From Heterobilharzia americana (lineage: Eukaryota; Platyhelminthes; Trematoda; Strigeidida; Schistosomatidae): DNA of 64,000 nucleotides. A program made the position numbers and the translations under genes. Shown piece after piece: positions 1-12,000 of the stretch. Every line of letters begins with the position of its first letter. Within the stretch, counting starts at the first letter, position 1. Location: contig OX104128.1 of the NCBI GenBank assembly GCA_944470555.2, positions 44,127,920-44,191,919 of the forward strand, in the 5' to 3' direction. The notes beneath the pieces are model-generated. The model was given only the letters and a program-made list of their open reading frames with translations. It ran no database searches and was not told the origin of the DNA.

Positions 1-149
1 GAGGACTGCGGCAAGTTGGATTATTAGTTCAGTTGGAGGATTTCTAGAGTTGTCAAAATGCAAAACCTCAGAGTAAATTCTTTTCAGAAGCACGATCATC
101 AAACACTATCAGAATCATTACTTACAAATACCTGAATGCTACAAATGAA

Positions 150-556
150 TTATCGGAATTCATGTTGATTAGCAATACTCATTTTTCGAGCAATCATCAT
201 ATCTGTGACTAAACAGACATGAGCAATAAAAACAAGCTTGAGGAAGTAATCTAAATAATGCCTTAAAATGTTTACTACATAGTGCAGAACTGGCGATCTA
301 AAGCAAATAACTCGCCTAGAATGATTTTTTTCAAGAGTAGGAAATATTGAGTAGAAAATTATTTCTGGGATAGATGCTTGTAATGTGCTATGCTGTGTAA
401 TGGTCTTATCCGTATCCTCAGAAGAAGTCTGAAATACTTTCCAACCATCATAATCGATCAACGTCTGATCTTCGTGGACGGTCACATAACCCAAAGGTGT
501 ATGCAGAAGATTGGTTACTACAGCGCAATCAGCATCAAATTTCCTTTCAAATGAAT
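150..556 (-). CDS. Possible exon of an unknown gene
   Basis: The minus-strand frame is open from a plausible acceptor (TTGATTATTTCCAG|AT at 556) to TAA at 152-150, about 135 codons. It includes FERKFDADCAVVTNLLHTP, GYVTVHEDQTLIDYDGW and a hydrophobic stretch near the end (YLDYFLKLVFIAHVC). The first 70 residues look like ordinary globular protein and unlike any transposon here. I do not recognise a family. A donor inside the ORF (for example GA|GTATTG near 184) could shorten it. No upstream or downstream partner exon was confirmed, so it may be a chance ORF. Confidence 0.3.
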
Positions 557-3500
557 CTGGAAATAATCAAGATATATATATATATATATATGTGGGGAGT
601 AGGGAGAAGGAAACAGCACTTTTGAAGTGATAGACAAGATTACTGGCTTAAGAGCAGTATGATCATTGTTTGCTATGCTTTCAGTTGTGATGTTTGCTCC
701 TGGACGTTTCACCGACGTTCACTGCAGAAGCAAGTTGAACATTTGCATACAGTTAATTTAGAAAGGAAACTTGAATCATTAGACCTTCTTATCTGATTAT
801 TGCAAAATAAAACTACCGCTATGGATGGCATTCGGAAGCATGTTCTTCAAGAATATACACTTACATAAGTAAATCACGTTTAATCATAAGCAATATGATG
901 CATTTTAGTCATCTTCACAGGTACCTGGTGAATCTGTTTTAGGAAATACTGACGCATTCACAACTGTATTGAGTCATTATGTTATTATTTTCTCTCAGTA
1001 TCTTGTTAACAGAATCACGTTTTGCATGAGGATATGAAATAAGCACTGAATTGTGCACATAAGAAATATATGATAAAGTCTTCCCTCTTAAAACATCTTA
1101 GATAGACTATCCGCTCAGTTTAAAATATATCACAAAAATGCATCACAGAATTCTGATTAGTATTAGCAATTATTTTAGACAATTATTAATGACTATATTT
1201 TATTCATATTTAAAGGTATTTAGATGTTTATTTCCAGCTGTTGTCCGTTAAGACAATGATGACGTGAATACTAACAAAGAGTTTGATCAATAGTACTACT
1301 TCTTATGTCATTACCTGATTTGAAATCGACAAGAAGTTCGTCCAGCCTCATAGATTTATTTCATTTACTAGTTTTCGACTAACTTGTGAATTGATGCCAT
1401 CCACTCCCAAACATTTATTTGCATTTGATTCTGTAACTACGCTACATGAGACTGAAGTGATAAACCATTGCTTGGAATATAAGCATATAACACAATAAAA
1501 CAAATGAGCTTGTTCACTTTGGAATAAACCAATTTACTGTACAAAATTTTGTAGTGAATGTTGATACACAATTATTGGCGTGATCATGGATAGCAAATTT
1601 GCTCAAAATATTATGCTTAAAAATCTGATCTTAAAGTGTACACTTTCATTTTCAACTTCTTTATAATAAACCGAAGAACATAAGGTAACTTCTCCAATTT
1701 GAAATATTTTTCTTATAGTCAGTTGTCAGTCGAAGGATCAAGTGTATCGGAATCACGGCTAGCAAAATCAGAAGATCCAAAGGTTTACTTCCTAGATGGT
1801 GCTAGATTTCTCTGAGATGGAATATTCCTTCTCGAAGTGCTGTGATGTTTGTGCTTATGTCATTTCGTCAGGAATAACAGTGGTTTCACGATTAGAACAC
1901 TCAACTCAATTAAACCACTCCACTGATACTGTTTTTTCCCAAATTCTTATTTCCCCAATTAGTTCGGTAATTATTCGCTGATTCGTTGTATATATCACTC
2001 GATTCTCAGGTTAATATATTATTTCATTAGATGAGTTGATTAATATTGAATAACTCATATGGCTATGGCTATCTAGTCTTCATTCATTAAAAATGAACAA
2101 CGTTTGCAAATGATTGCAGATATGCCTCTCTGGTGATTGCCAGCAACCACAAAACACAGATCCAGAGCTTCTCCCGAATCGCCTCTCACCATCTAACTTC
2201 AAAATATGGGGCACTTCAGTGTCACTCCACTTCTCTTAGTGACCACATTATGAAATTTCGTTTAGAGACTTCGATTGAGGCTAAAAGCCAAGGACTAGAC
2301 ATTTGCATGGATTACTCATGGGTATTAACCCGTTTGCATTATCCGGGGGTCAGTCTTGGCCTGAATAAACTAGTGTTTAATTCTCTGAATTGGGTATTGA
2401 GCAAGGCAGGTTCATATCACCGAAACAATACCAGTTTTCTCATGATTTCCAACACACTTTGTCGATGAGTTTAAACATAAATGAAACCTAGGTGTAGGGC
2501 TTCCTGTCAGTTTACTCGCATTACATACTGACTTTTCACAATTTTGTTGATTATCGTGAAATTAGCATCAAACTAGTCCTCCCCTAGTATCCCATGTTGC
2601 ATTATTTGTCAGAACAATAAATAAAATAGAATGATATAATTAACCACTCTTCTTCATTTTTGTAAATCATGTGGATTTATTCGCTTTAAAAGAAGTGTAA
2701 AGTACTTAACAGTGATATTCATTACAAGCCATAAAAATATACGTTAAGAGATAGGCGATAAAGAATCCTATCAATTATATCCAGCTGCGTTTGATACCAA
2801 CTTTATTTACAATGACTGGTCACAAAATAGAATCTCTAAACGTGCATGTATGTGTGCAGAACTTCAAGCAGACTAATATCAAGTAGCACTGTATTGTAAA
2901 AACGTATGTTGCTATACAGTGATTATCCCTCCATATGTCAAGAAAAGCAATGATGTGTTTTCTTTTTAACACAGATAAAGATTCATGCTATAGCTTGAAA
3001 ATAAATCGTTTTTATCTAAAATATTTGTATGCGTATATAATAACCACTTTATGTCTTGACCAGATATTTCAGCATTTGTAATAAAGACGTCTGTGAATTT
3101 CTTACGCTCTACAAATTTTTGACCACTCACTTATCGCTTAGGTACATTTTATAGAAAATGGATGGGAGGTATAATAAATCAAATGACATCGTAAGTGGAT
3201 CAAACTCCCATTCATTGGAATGATCAAATCTTGTTCAAATCAGATCATTTGATACCGGTGTAAATGATGATAAAAATAAGTCTTAGATGTTTTTAAAAGT
3301 AATGCTTTAAGGCTGTGACAACAGTGACATGAATTCTTAAGGTCAGTCTGTATACATATAGCTGTTCGTTGTCAAAAAAACGTAGATAAAATATTTCTTG
3401 GTCTAAAGCATGTAAAGAATAGTAGGAATTATTATTCTATATCATTTATATTGTCAATCTAATTGCTAACTTATATCTTCTCCAATCCCGATTGCAAGCA

Positions 3501-4006
3501 ATACAACTTTTCGTGTCTGTCATTATATCTGTTTACTGAAAGTGTAAGACTTTTTATTGATATTTAAACCTGAGTGTCTTTCAAAGGGAATTCATACAGT
3601 ACTGGCTGAAGCGGAATATAATTCTTTTATTTAACAGCCCCACAATGATTTTACCAAAAAAGAAAGAATTTTCATGCACATATTACAGAAATGTGTGACA
3701 CACTTCACATCCATAAGTGTCTTCCAATACACTTGTTTTTGTGAATGTGCTAATAGTATATTATAGATGTGTTTCCGTATGAAACAGCTACTAGTTTCGG
3801 AAACTCCTATAACTGTTAGATAGTTCTTACTTTGAAACTGCGATCGAATGTTAGTAGTTAAAGAAAATATGATTACTATGTGCATTTGGAAGACGTTTTC
3901 CGTTAAATGTAGATTTTAGACTCATGTTAAGGAAAAATTAATTTTCAAGTTCTCAGTAGTAAGGTGTAGTGTAATGAAAACATGGTGTGGTCCCAAGAAT
4001 ATGCAT

Positions 4007-4011
<5 letters not shown>
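557..4011. other. No gene recognised; AT-rich non-coding DNA
   Basis: Only short ORFs in both strands (for example 1796-1981, 2133-2468 and 3631-3885) without family signatures or convincing splice partners. A (TA)n run occupies 572-591. Confidence 0.5.
572..591. repeat. (TA)n microsatellite
   Basis: About ten TA units, directly upstream (in minus-strand sense) of the possible acceptor at 557. Confidence 0.9.

Positions 4012-4054
<43 letters not shown>
4012..4054. repeat. (TA)n microsatellite
   Basis: About 21 uninterrupted TA units, about 600 bp upstream of a PLE fragment. Confidence 0.95.
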
Positions 4055-4055
<1 letters not shown>

Positions 4056-4636
4056 TTTTCAGAAAAAATAAATGTATGTTGACAGTAATTGATGGCTTTC
4101 AGTGTCAGTGACCTGTATAAGGACATTTTCAGTACTTAATTTGGTTAAGCGCAGGAAATGGAAATGCCATTTCTGAATTACAAAGCACCCTCCCACTCAC
4201 ACAAAAATGTCGTTTTCTTTCTAATTCTCATTTATCCAGACAAGAAATGGATTTTCATCCTAAAGTTATTTGCCTAATAATATTTACTAAAGCTGATGAA
4301 TCTCAGACAATTGTTTAAAGCTGACATTAGTTAGACAATTACTAAAATGAAGAAAAAAATGAATAAAGTGCATGAATCCTCACTATTTGACTGAGATGAT
4401 GATCCAGTGTAAAAATTGACAAATAAATACTTATAAATGAATATCAGCGGACAGAAAACACAACTAATAAAATAATACTGTTTACTCATTCCATAAAATG
4501 TAGGACAAAATTTAAACCTCTTTACATAACTGAAGAACGGCTCATCGTTGTGTAAAGTAAATATACTAAGTACTATTACCTTTGATAAAACACTTCAATT
4601 TTGTGTGATAAGAAAGCTATTCAACGGTAACTTTTG

Positions 4637-5690
4637 AAAGTTTTCAGTAATTAGGGTGGTATTTAAACCTGCAAAGTGGCTTGGATACTACTGTCTACAG
4701 AAAACCAACACATTCCAACAGGTATCTAGACTTCAAATCATCCCATCCAATGTCAGTTAAGGCAGGGTTAGTCAAATGTCTTAGTGACAGAGATAGAAAA
4801 CTGACTTGTCGGAAAAAGAACCTAAACAAGGAATTGAAACATGTAAGAGAAGAGCTAATAGTTAATAATTATCCTCCTCAGTTTATCAAGAAATTCTTAC
4901 GGACACACAAAAAGCGAGAAAATAACAGTCACACCAGTACGACTAATAACGACAACATGAGTAAAAAGGAGTTCACAGCCTCCAATGTGTTGCTCTATTA
5001 GGAGGGTACCTCAGAAAATTTACGTAGAATCCTCAACAGAGCTGGAATTAGGGTGGCACTTAAACCTACAAACTCACTCAGAGATAAACTTTGTCGGCTG
5101 GCTTAAGGATTCGATAGAACCAATAGGCAAAATAATATGATCTATCAAATTCCATGTAATGACTATGAGGTCAAGTAAATAGGTCAAACTAGTCGTTTAG
5201 GGTCAGTAAGAGTAGCCAAACGTAGGAATAAATAAGATCAATAACCTCTTGGTTTTGTTGTATTCTCTGAGCTCAGAGAACACAATACAACCAAGACCAT
5301 CCACCTGAGCTACAAATATTCTCCATCATTTCAATAGCAATAACCTAGAGAAAAACTCGGCTATTGCTACGCATGCATTAACACACAAATACACAATAGG
5401 GTGTAATAAGGCCACTATACTTAAGCCCAGTATAATTAGGCGGAGAGAGAGACTGATTACTGAATCTTTGTTCATCGAATCAACACTCAACACATGTAAA
5501 GAAATGACGCAATACCTATACCAGAGATATAGAAAATTTAGCTACCAATAAAAACAACTCATATGAGGTGACATAACTATAAAAATCAAATGTCGGAAGC
5601 CTGTGTGATTACATTGATATGATTATGAGCAATAATTTATGCTCGAAACGTCATGAAGTAAATAATACTAGATCACTGTGTTATAAATCA
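4637..5690 (+). mobile_element. Penelope-like element fragment: RT C-terminus and GIY-YIG endonuclease
   Basis: The frame at 4681-5001 carries the PLE thumb motif TVYRKPTHSNRYLDF and SSHPMSVKAGLVKCL, then FIKKFLRTHKK. After stops it continues as GIRVALKPTNSLRDKLC and the GIY-YIG linker and signature (IYQIPCNDYEVK, IGQTSRLGSVRVAKRR). The 3' part near 5640 has the usual GCTCGAAACGTCATGA stretch. A partial copy of the later segment (VVFKPAK, 4649-4675) sits in front of the RT piece, as in the partial head-to-tail tandems that PLEs often leave. Several stops and frameshifts: a dead copy. PLEs in schistosomes (Cercyon type) are known; the subfamily is not determined. Confidence 0.8.
5248..5295. 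repeat. 48-bp imperfect palindrome inside the PLE
   Basis: Two 24-bp arms meeting at GAGCTC, with three mismatched pairs, starting CTTGG and ending CCAAG. It lies in the GIY-YIG region. The right arm and flank (AGAGAACACAATRCAACCAAGACSATCCACCTGAGCTAC, broken here into short words for comparison only) recur in inverted form near 21720-21780. Confidence 0.8.
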
Positions 5691-5739
5691 AATAAACAAA
5701 TCTAATACAGAATTAATTTCCACCACAGTGCCCAAGATT

Positions 5740-6095
5740 TACACCTATATTAATAGTTTTCAGTAATACCTATCGTGTTATTAGATTCATTCATAATAAA
5801 GAACAAGAGAGCAGTATATCATTTCTTGATATTTTAAATAACAAAAGTATAGATAGTTCTATAAAAGGGAATGTATTTGAAAAAGTCTACAGAGACACAT
5901 AGATACATACAGACACCTATTCTCACAGCATTATGCCTATATAGTACAAAACAAACAGGGTTCAGTGTCCAACTTATACAGTAAAGCCAATAAACTTCGG
6001 GAACAAGGTCGATGTAGAAGTAGATAAACTGAAAAAGATAGCGTAAAACGAGTAGCAAAATAGTTTCGCAGAGAAACACAAATCGAAACCTGATA
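5740..6095 (+). mobile_element. Second PLE fragment (RT thumb)
   Basis: Plus-strand reading gives FIHNKEQESSISFLDILNN and SSIKGNVFEKVYRDT, the usual PLE order before the VYRKPTH motif, then a decayed tail. Together with the preceding fragment this suggests two or more truncated PLE insertions joined in the same direction. Too decayed to reconstruct. Confidence 0.6.
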
Positions 6096-6540
6096 GAAAG
6101 GTGAAAACAGACAGTATAAATAGGAATACCATATTTCAGAAGTTGGAATTCAATAGGGAATTAGCTGGTGATATACTAGCTCACTAAATGAACAGATTCA
6201 CAAAAAGCTGTTCAAACAAGATGAAAGTGTGTTTTAGTTTCTCAAGTACGTTGCAACTTATAATGCACTAAGGACAAATCATCAGGGATGACCACTTCCA
6301 CTTATGTATATCTTCATAGTTGCTTCTTTGGAGCTGGTTATCTACAGCCATGCTTGCAGAACCTCACCTTTATATGCAAGTAAACAAGTCCAAGTGTGAC
6401 TTTAAAAATAACAGCCAAATCTAATAAACGTCTCCTTCAAACTAGCTTGGTTAACTGGGAACATCATGTTAAAATCAATGAAGCCTTTTGACAGGTATGT
6501 CAAATACAGAGTGATCTGCCGAAATGAATGCTGCAACTTA

Positions 6541-9060
6541 TTTTTCTTATTATTATTATTAAACATTTGTCCCTTGGGTTCCTAGTGGAATATAGGGCTT
6601 CAGTAGCATGCCTTCATTGCACTCTCTTATCTACAGTCTTCTCAACCTCGAACCATGACTGCCCACAAGCTCTCATTTCTTCCTCACACCATCCCCTCCA
6701 GGTCAGCCTCACCTCAAACGCTCAACTCGTCGTTTCCCCTTTCCGATTCCACTCAACGACCTGCCATGCCACGTGATCTCCCCAGTCCGCCTTCTCAGTG
6801 TTTGCTCAATCAAATCCATATCCACTTTCTTCTCCTGCATATTTGTTGAGTGATAGGATCTTGGTTAGTATGTTGACATTCAGAGTTCCTTGTTGCTTAT
6901 TCTTATTATTCTGGCCATCTGATTTTCAGTATGGAGCCAGCGTTGGCAGCACCTGTTGATGAGTGTCTGTAGTTTGTTGGAAATGCCTTTCGTGACACAC
7001 CAAGTTTCTGAACCACACAGAATCACTGACTTGACATTGGTGTTGAAAATCTGGATCTTGTTCATGCTTTATGCTGAGTGTAGTGCAGTAGATCTCCACA
7101 CTGGTTTCAGGTTAATGAAGGCCTGTCTTGCTGTCTTTTCCATCCTGGCTTTGACATCCTCATCTGTGTCGCCACCACCTGTAGTTGAGACGATACTACC
7201 AACATAGGTGGTTAGGTAGGTGAAAGAGACTACTTCCTTTAGATTTCTCCTATTAATGGTGATTGGTGCCCATTGTTGTTGATGCTGTTGTTGGTTGGGT
7301 ATCTTCATCACCTCTGTCTTCTCTACATTCACTTGAAGTACCGTCTTCACTACTTCGCCTCTTCTGTCAACTTGTTGGTTTTCGCCTGTAGATCTTCGAG
7401 TTTGTGTGACAAGATATTAGACATAAATCATCATCGGCGGCGAAATCCAAATCTTCTAGGGTCTTTTCATAGGTCAAACAGTGTATGTCTATCTTCTCGC
7501 TCGTCACAGTTTGTTGCATGATCCAGTCCAGTCCAGTAGACTACAATCAGGAAGATGGTTGGTGATAGTAGGCGGCAACCTTGTCTTACTCCTGTCTTCA
7601 CTGCAAAGGCATCACTGAGTTTTGCATTGCTATGTGAATCACCTGGGATGTAGCATCATATAGCATATGGCTGTTGAATGAGGTTGATAAGTGTTTGTGG
7701 CGCTAAAACTGTGGTGTTGAAGCAGCTGCCTGCCAAATTACTTCTCGGTCGACGCTATCGAAGGCCTTATCAAAGTTGATGAAGTTGAGGTTGAGGTTGG
7801 TGTTGAGTTGTGTTGTGTTGACTGGCATTCTATGGTCTGTTCTATGCTGATGCGTAGAGTGGCGTTGCAATTTGGTTGGCCAGTCTGTTTCGGTGGTAAT
7901 TTAGAATCCAGTGCATGTTTTAGTGTTTTCAGGATGATGCGGCTTAATATTTTGCTTGCTGTGAGTGGACAGGTGGGGGGTGGGGTGGAGCATGATTGTG
8001 CACCAGTTCTTGCAAAGACTTAGATCTGCCTTGTTTGGCCTTGGTTGACAAGGTAGCCGTTCTTGCAATCAACTGGCAGGTACCTTTCCTTGCTTGCAAA
8101 CCTAGTGCAATAGTGGTGTGTGCGTCTCTGCAGTTGTTTCTGCATGTGTTTTCAGTCAGTACTTCTGGGGGAATTTCATATGGTCCTACTGCTTTCTCGG
8201 TTTTCATTAGCCTTATGGTGTTCAGGATTCCACTTCTGCTTTTGTTGGAGGGCCTGTGTTCACTGGTAGTTGTGTGGTTGGTATGCTGATGGTATTTCTT
8301 GATGAGTTGCAAATGGTGGTGGTTGTGGTCGATTCAAGAGTTATTTGAAGTGGTCAGCCCATCGTTTCCTTTGTGTCTCGTATTTGGCAATTAGATATCC
8401 CTCATCATCTTTCATTGGTTTCATCTGTGTTGATCTCTTCCATTCCGGATAGTAACCTGGTTATTTGATGTAGTGTTGTCAGGTCTCTGTCTCTCCTACC
8501 TGCAGCATCTTGTTCTGCTTCACTTGCAAGTGTGTTGTTGAGGTGTGTTTTGTGTTTGTGCGCACTCTTCTTCACTTCTTTGTCCAATGTAGTGTTTTAT
8601 ACATTGTACTCAGGTCTTCTTCTCGTTGTTCATCCGTACACTGCACTGCACTGCACTGGTTCATCTTCTGCTTCACCATCCTCCTCTCCATGCTCTATCA
8701 CCTCCCATGTAGCCGTCAAGATATATTCCTTATCTTCTTTCTTCTTCCTTACTAATACACTTGTGCATGTTCCCTTCCACATAGCTTTCAAAGAGTTCCA
8801 GTGTTCACCCACACAGCTTTCTTCAGAGTTGTTGCTCGATATCTCCTACTTTGTTCTGATGGCTGATGTGAAGATTTCCTTCGTACTTTCATCCTTCAGT
8901 TCAGTTTCTGTTCTGGATGTTGACATTGAACTGTGGTAGTCTATTACCAACTTCTTTGATGGCTTTCAACCTGATTTTGAATGCAGGTTCCTTGCACCAG
9001 ATGGTGAGTGATGTGAACCTACATCTGTTCCCCTTCTTGACCTAGTGTCAAGTGGGCTGA
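6541..9060 (-). mobile_element. RTE-like retrotransposon copy A, 5'-truncated
   Basis: In minus-strand sense it runs from about 9060 to an (AAT)n-type end at 6541. It lacks the endonuclease start present in copies B and C. Recognisable parts are the region before RT (7944-8312, GILNTIRLMKTEKAVGPYEI), the RT motif-A equivalent near 7750-7790 (NFDKAF), the altered motif C at 7428-7447 (DFAADDDL), and the C-terminal part (6880-7350: FTYLTTYVGSIVS, SVILCGSETW). Stops and frameshifts break every domain. The family resembles the RTE-clade SR2-type elements of schistosomes; the exact name is uncertain. Confidence 0.85.
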
Positions 9061-12000
9061 ATAATGCTGGAACTTGTTTTGCTCCATATTTGAAGTCATG
9101 GGAATCGAAGGGAGACCTAAATTAATTATGCAAAAGAAATACATTCCTCATCTTTGTCTAAAATTAGTCCCGATACAAAAGTATTATGATCTCTGTCTCA
9201 TTTTTCTGTACTCCTCCTTATTTTATGTATTCTACGTTCATAAATATTCATCTTGTTTTTACTATATTATTCGTCACATTTTTTATATTTCTATCATTCC
9301 AACCACAAGTCGTATCTAACCTGTATCTGAGGCTTAAGCTATTTTGGTATTGCATTTTCATGATTTTCTATTGCGTTGATTAAAGCTCATTTTTAGAATT
9401 TTTTTCTCTACGTCACAAGCAAAACGAGAAAATAGAAGAAATTCGTTGCTCAAAATAAACATGGTAATAGTTTATTGTTCCCCATGCGCCTGATACATTT
9501 TTTTGGAATTTTCATTACCAGGCCTGGAAGCGTAATCAGCGCTTACTTTACGACAAAATTTCAGTGGTCGAGGAAAAACAAACGTATATGTACATGCATA
9601 TGTACATGACTATCCACTACGTATACATTAAAATAGCAATCAACGGTAGCCTCATAATCCTTTCGTTTTAAACTCAACCACACCAAGTTCTATGACTAAG
9701 TTATATTTGATTTCTTACGATACTAATACTGCTGAACAACCTGAGTAGTTAGAGATCACTTAGGTTGATCTATAGATTTCGCCAGCCAGATCAGAGCGTG
9801 TTTAAGTCACTTTAATCTGGACATCGGAACCTCCACATCAGTCTGAGGGGTTACGGACTCCTCAATTTGTTCAGTATTAGTATCTTACGCCAGTTCATGA
9901 TACTTTTGTTTCAAACATAAAATCCTATTATTTTGGCTGACTGGCTTCCAGCACAAACCTTCCTGATACCGCAGTTGGATAGTTGAAAACTACTCAACTG
10001 TGAAAAATGTCAACGTGAATCGTGGAATTTTTAAATGTTTTACAGCTTGATCATCTTATTTACTTTCTTAACCACAATTTCTTCTATGGCCTACACCGAC
10101 TATTTTTTGATGGCATTTATGAACTTATAAGTGAATACCTTTGCATTTCTTGTTTTAAATAACTAACGGGAATCTTCTAACTACCAAGGGGTTATTTCAT
10201 TTCATAAATAAAATTAATAAAGCTATAGAGGACAATCGTTTGTGGTACTATCCACCCTACAATTCTGTCCAACATTTAGGCAGTTTTTAGCTCTATCATA
10301 AATTCATATAACGATGATTACTAACCATCTTTTCCCCATTAATCCAGATCGGTTTTTGTTCTTAAGTTGTACTTATATTTGACACCAATTTTAAAAAGAA
10401 CGATTATTGCTTCAAAATTCAATAAATATGTCAAATAACTCTGCGAAAGAGTACTTCCATGTTAGAAAAATGGAAGCAATTTAGATCCAATGATCTCTTA
10501 AGGAATAGCTCGAGGATCATTTCTGATGATGAAGTAATTGATATATTTGAGTACTTTCCAACAGTCTTCCTTCTCACTTGATGCTACTGCTAACCTACGG
10601 TTTGAAAAATAATACATTTTATGATAGAGACTACCTCTTTCATATTAGACATACTTAAGAAACTAGTAGATTCATATTTTAGTAAATAAACATGACTGAA
10701 GTATTCCTTCGCTTTGTATGAATAGTAAATTCACTCTTGAAGTAAAGAATGGGTCGAAGACACTCTTTCTAAACGCAGAGCTGACAAGAAAACTGATGGA
10801 ACTTTCAGAAAACAGATTTGCAGGAAATCGATGTGTAATTGTCAACTGGTGAATATTCATAGATGGGTTGACGTTAATCGCTAGCAAAATATGACCATAT
10901 ATCTTCCCACTCATTTCAGACGAATCTGTATCTCCTATAAATGAAAAGAGGAAATTTCTATTTTTGGAAGGTTTCTTTGAAAATGTATTCCCACCACGTT
11001 TCATAGAAAAAACCGTCAAGTCAAAATTTTTTGAAGAGGACCTCACCACTGTAGTAGAAAGGGAGTTTCATGTTATTCTAAATTTCAGAAGGTAATTGTT
11101 ACTAACTCTCTAAAGAGGAAGATATTGAACTTTCCAAGAAAAACATTTTCCGCTTGAGTTTATAACCAGTATTATGCTTTCATTCACTGTTTTCTAGCAA
11201 TGTAAAAAAGAAACTTTCTCACTTGAGTAATTTTGTGAGTATTTATCATCTGAACTTCTGAGATCAGGTATACATGGTTTATTCTTCGTGTTATCGAAGG
11301 AGTTTAGGAGCACTATCTTACATGGCCACAGAGTGGTAACAGTGAATTAATAAGAAGTACGATGATTGTACGCTCTGTCAACACTACGTCTCAAGAGCTT
11401 CTTCATTCAAAATCATTTGTAAAATGGGAAGAAGCTTTCCAAAAACCATGTATTTTCATATTTTTGTCCCTCATTAAAGTTCTTGTCATTAATACGGGGA
11501 AGCCTGAGCTTTTCAGAAAATATTAAACGGCTGAACTCTTATTCTTTTATAAGCTTAATTTAAAGCCTGTAAAATCACCTCTTTATTTGTGCAGTGTTTA
11601 CTTCTTAGGCTTTTCATCTTTCACTCTTATTACTGCACTCTTACTGGTCACAGTTAAGTTTCCAAATATTTCATCACGTTGCGCGTCGTCTACCCCATGG
11701 TTAGTTATCTTTTTCTGAGGTTACCAAATCGAGAAACTATCAGTTGAAATAATTTTCATTTTTCAATTTGAGCATAAATCCTAACCAAGTAGTTACTTAC
11801 CTGTCACCCTTGCATAAAATGAAAGTTAGGTCTTAAAATTTTCACTGAAAGAAATTCTATTCAACCATATTTAATTGTCTGAGAAGACATTTATTTTTTT
11901 ATTTGGCTATGAAGTGGAAGAATATTAAATTTGTGAAGGAAATTAAGTAAATATATGATGGATAAGTTGTGAAAAAACCCCCAATTGGCTGTTTCACTAA

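Noticed and set aside
518..712. 64-codon minus ORF upstream of the candidate exon at 150-556
   Set aside because: The good acceptor in front of it places TGA in frame, and the ORF runs into the (TA)n run.
8510..8939. Plus-strand ORFs rich in Cys, Phe, Leu and Ser, repeated as minus ORFs near 30.2 and 50.0 kb
   Set aside because: They are antisense shadows of the RTE copies A, B and C.
10672..11049. 125-codon minus-strand ORF, and a partly open plus-strand reading over the same DNA
   Set aside because: No domain, no splice partners, and both strands look equally open; likely chance or an ancient repeat.
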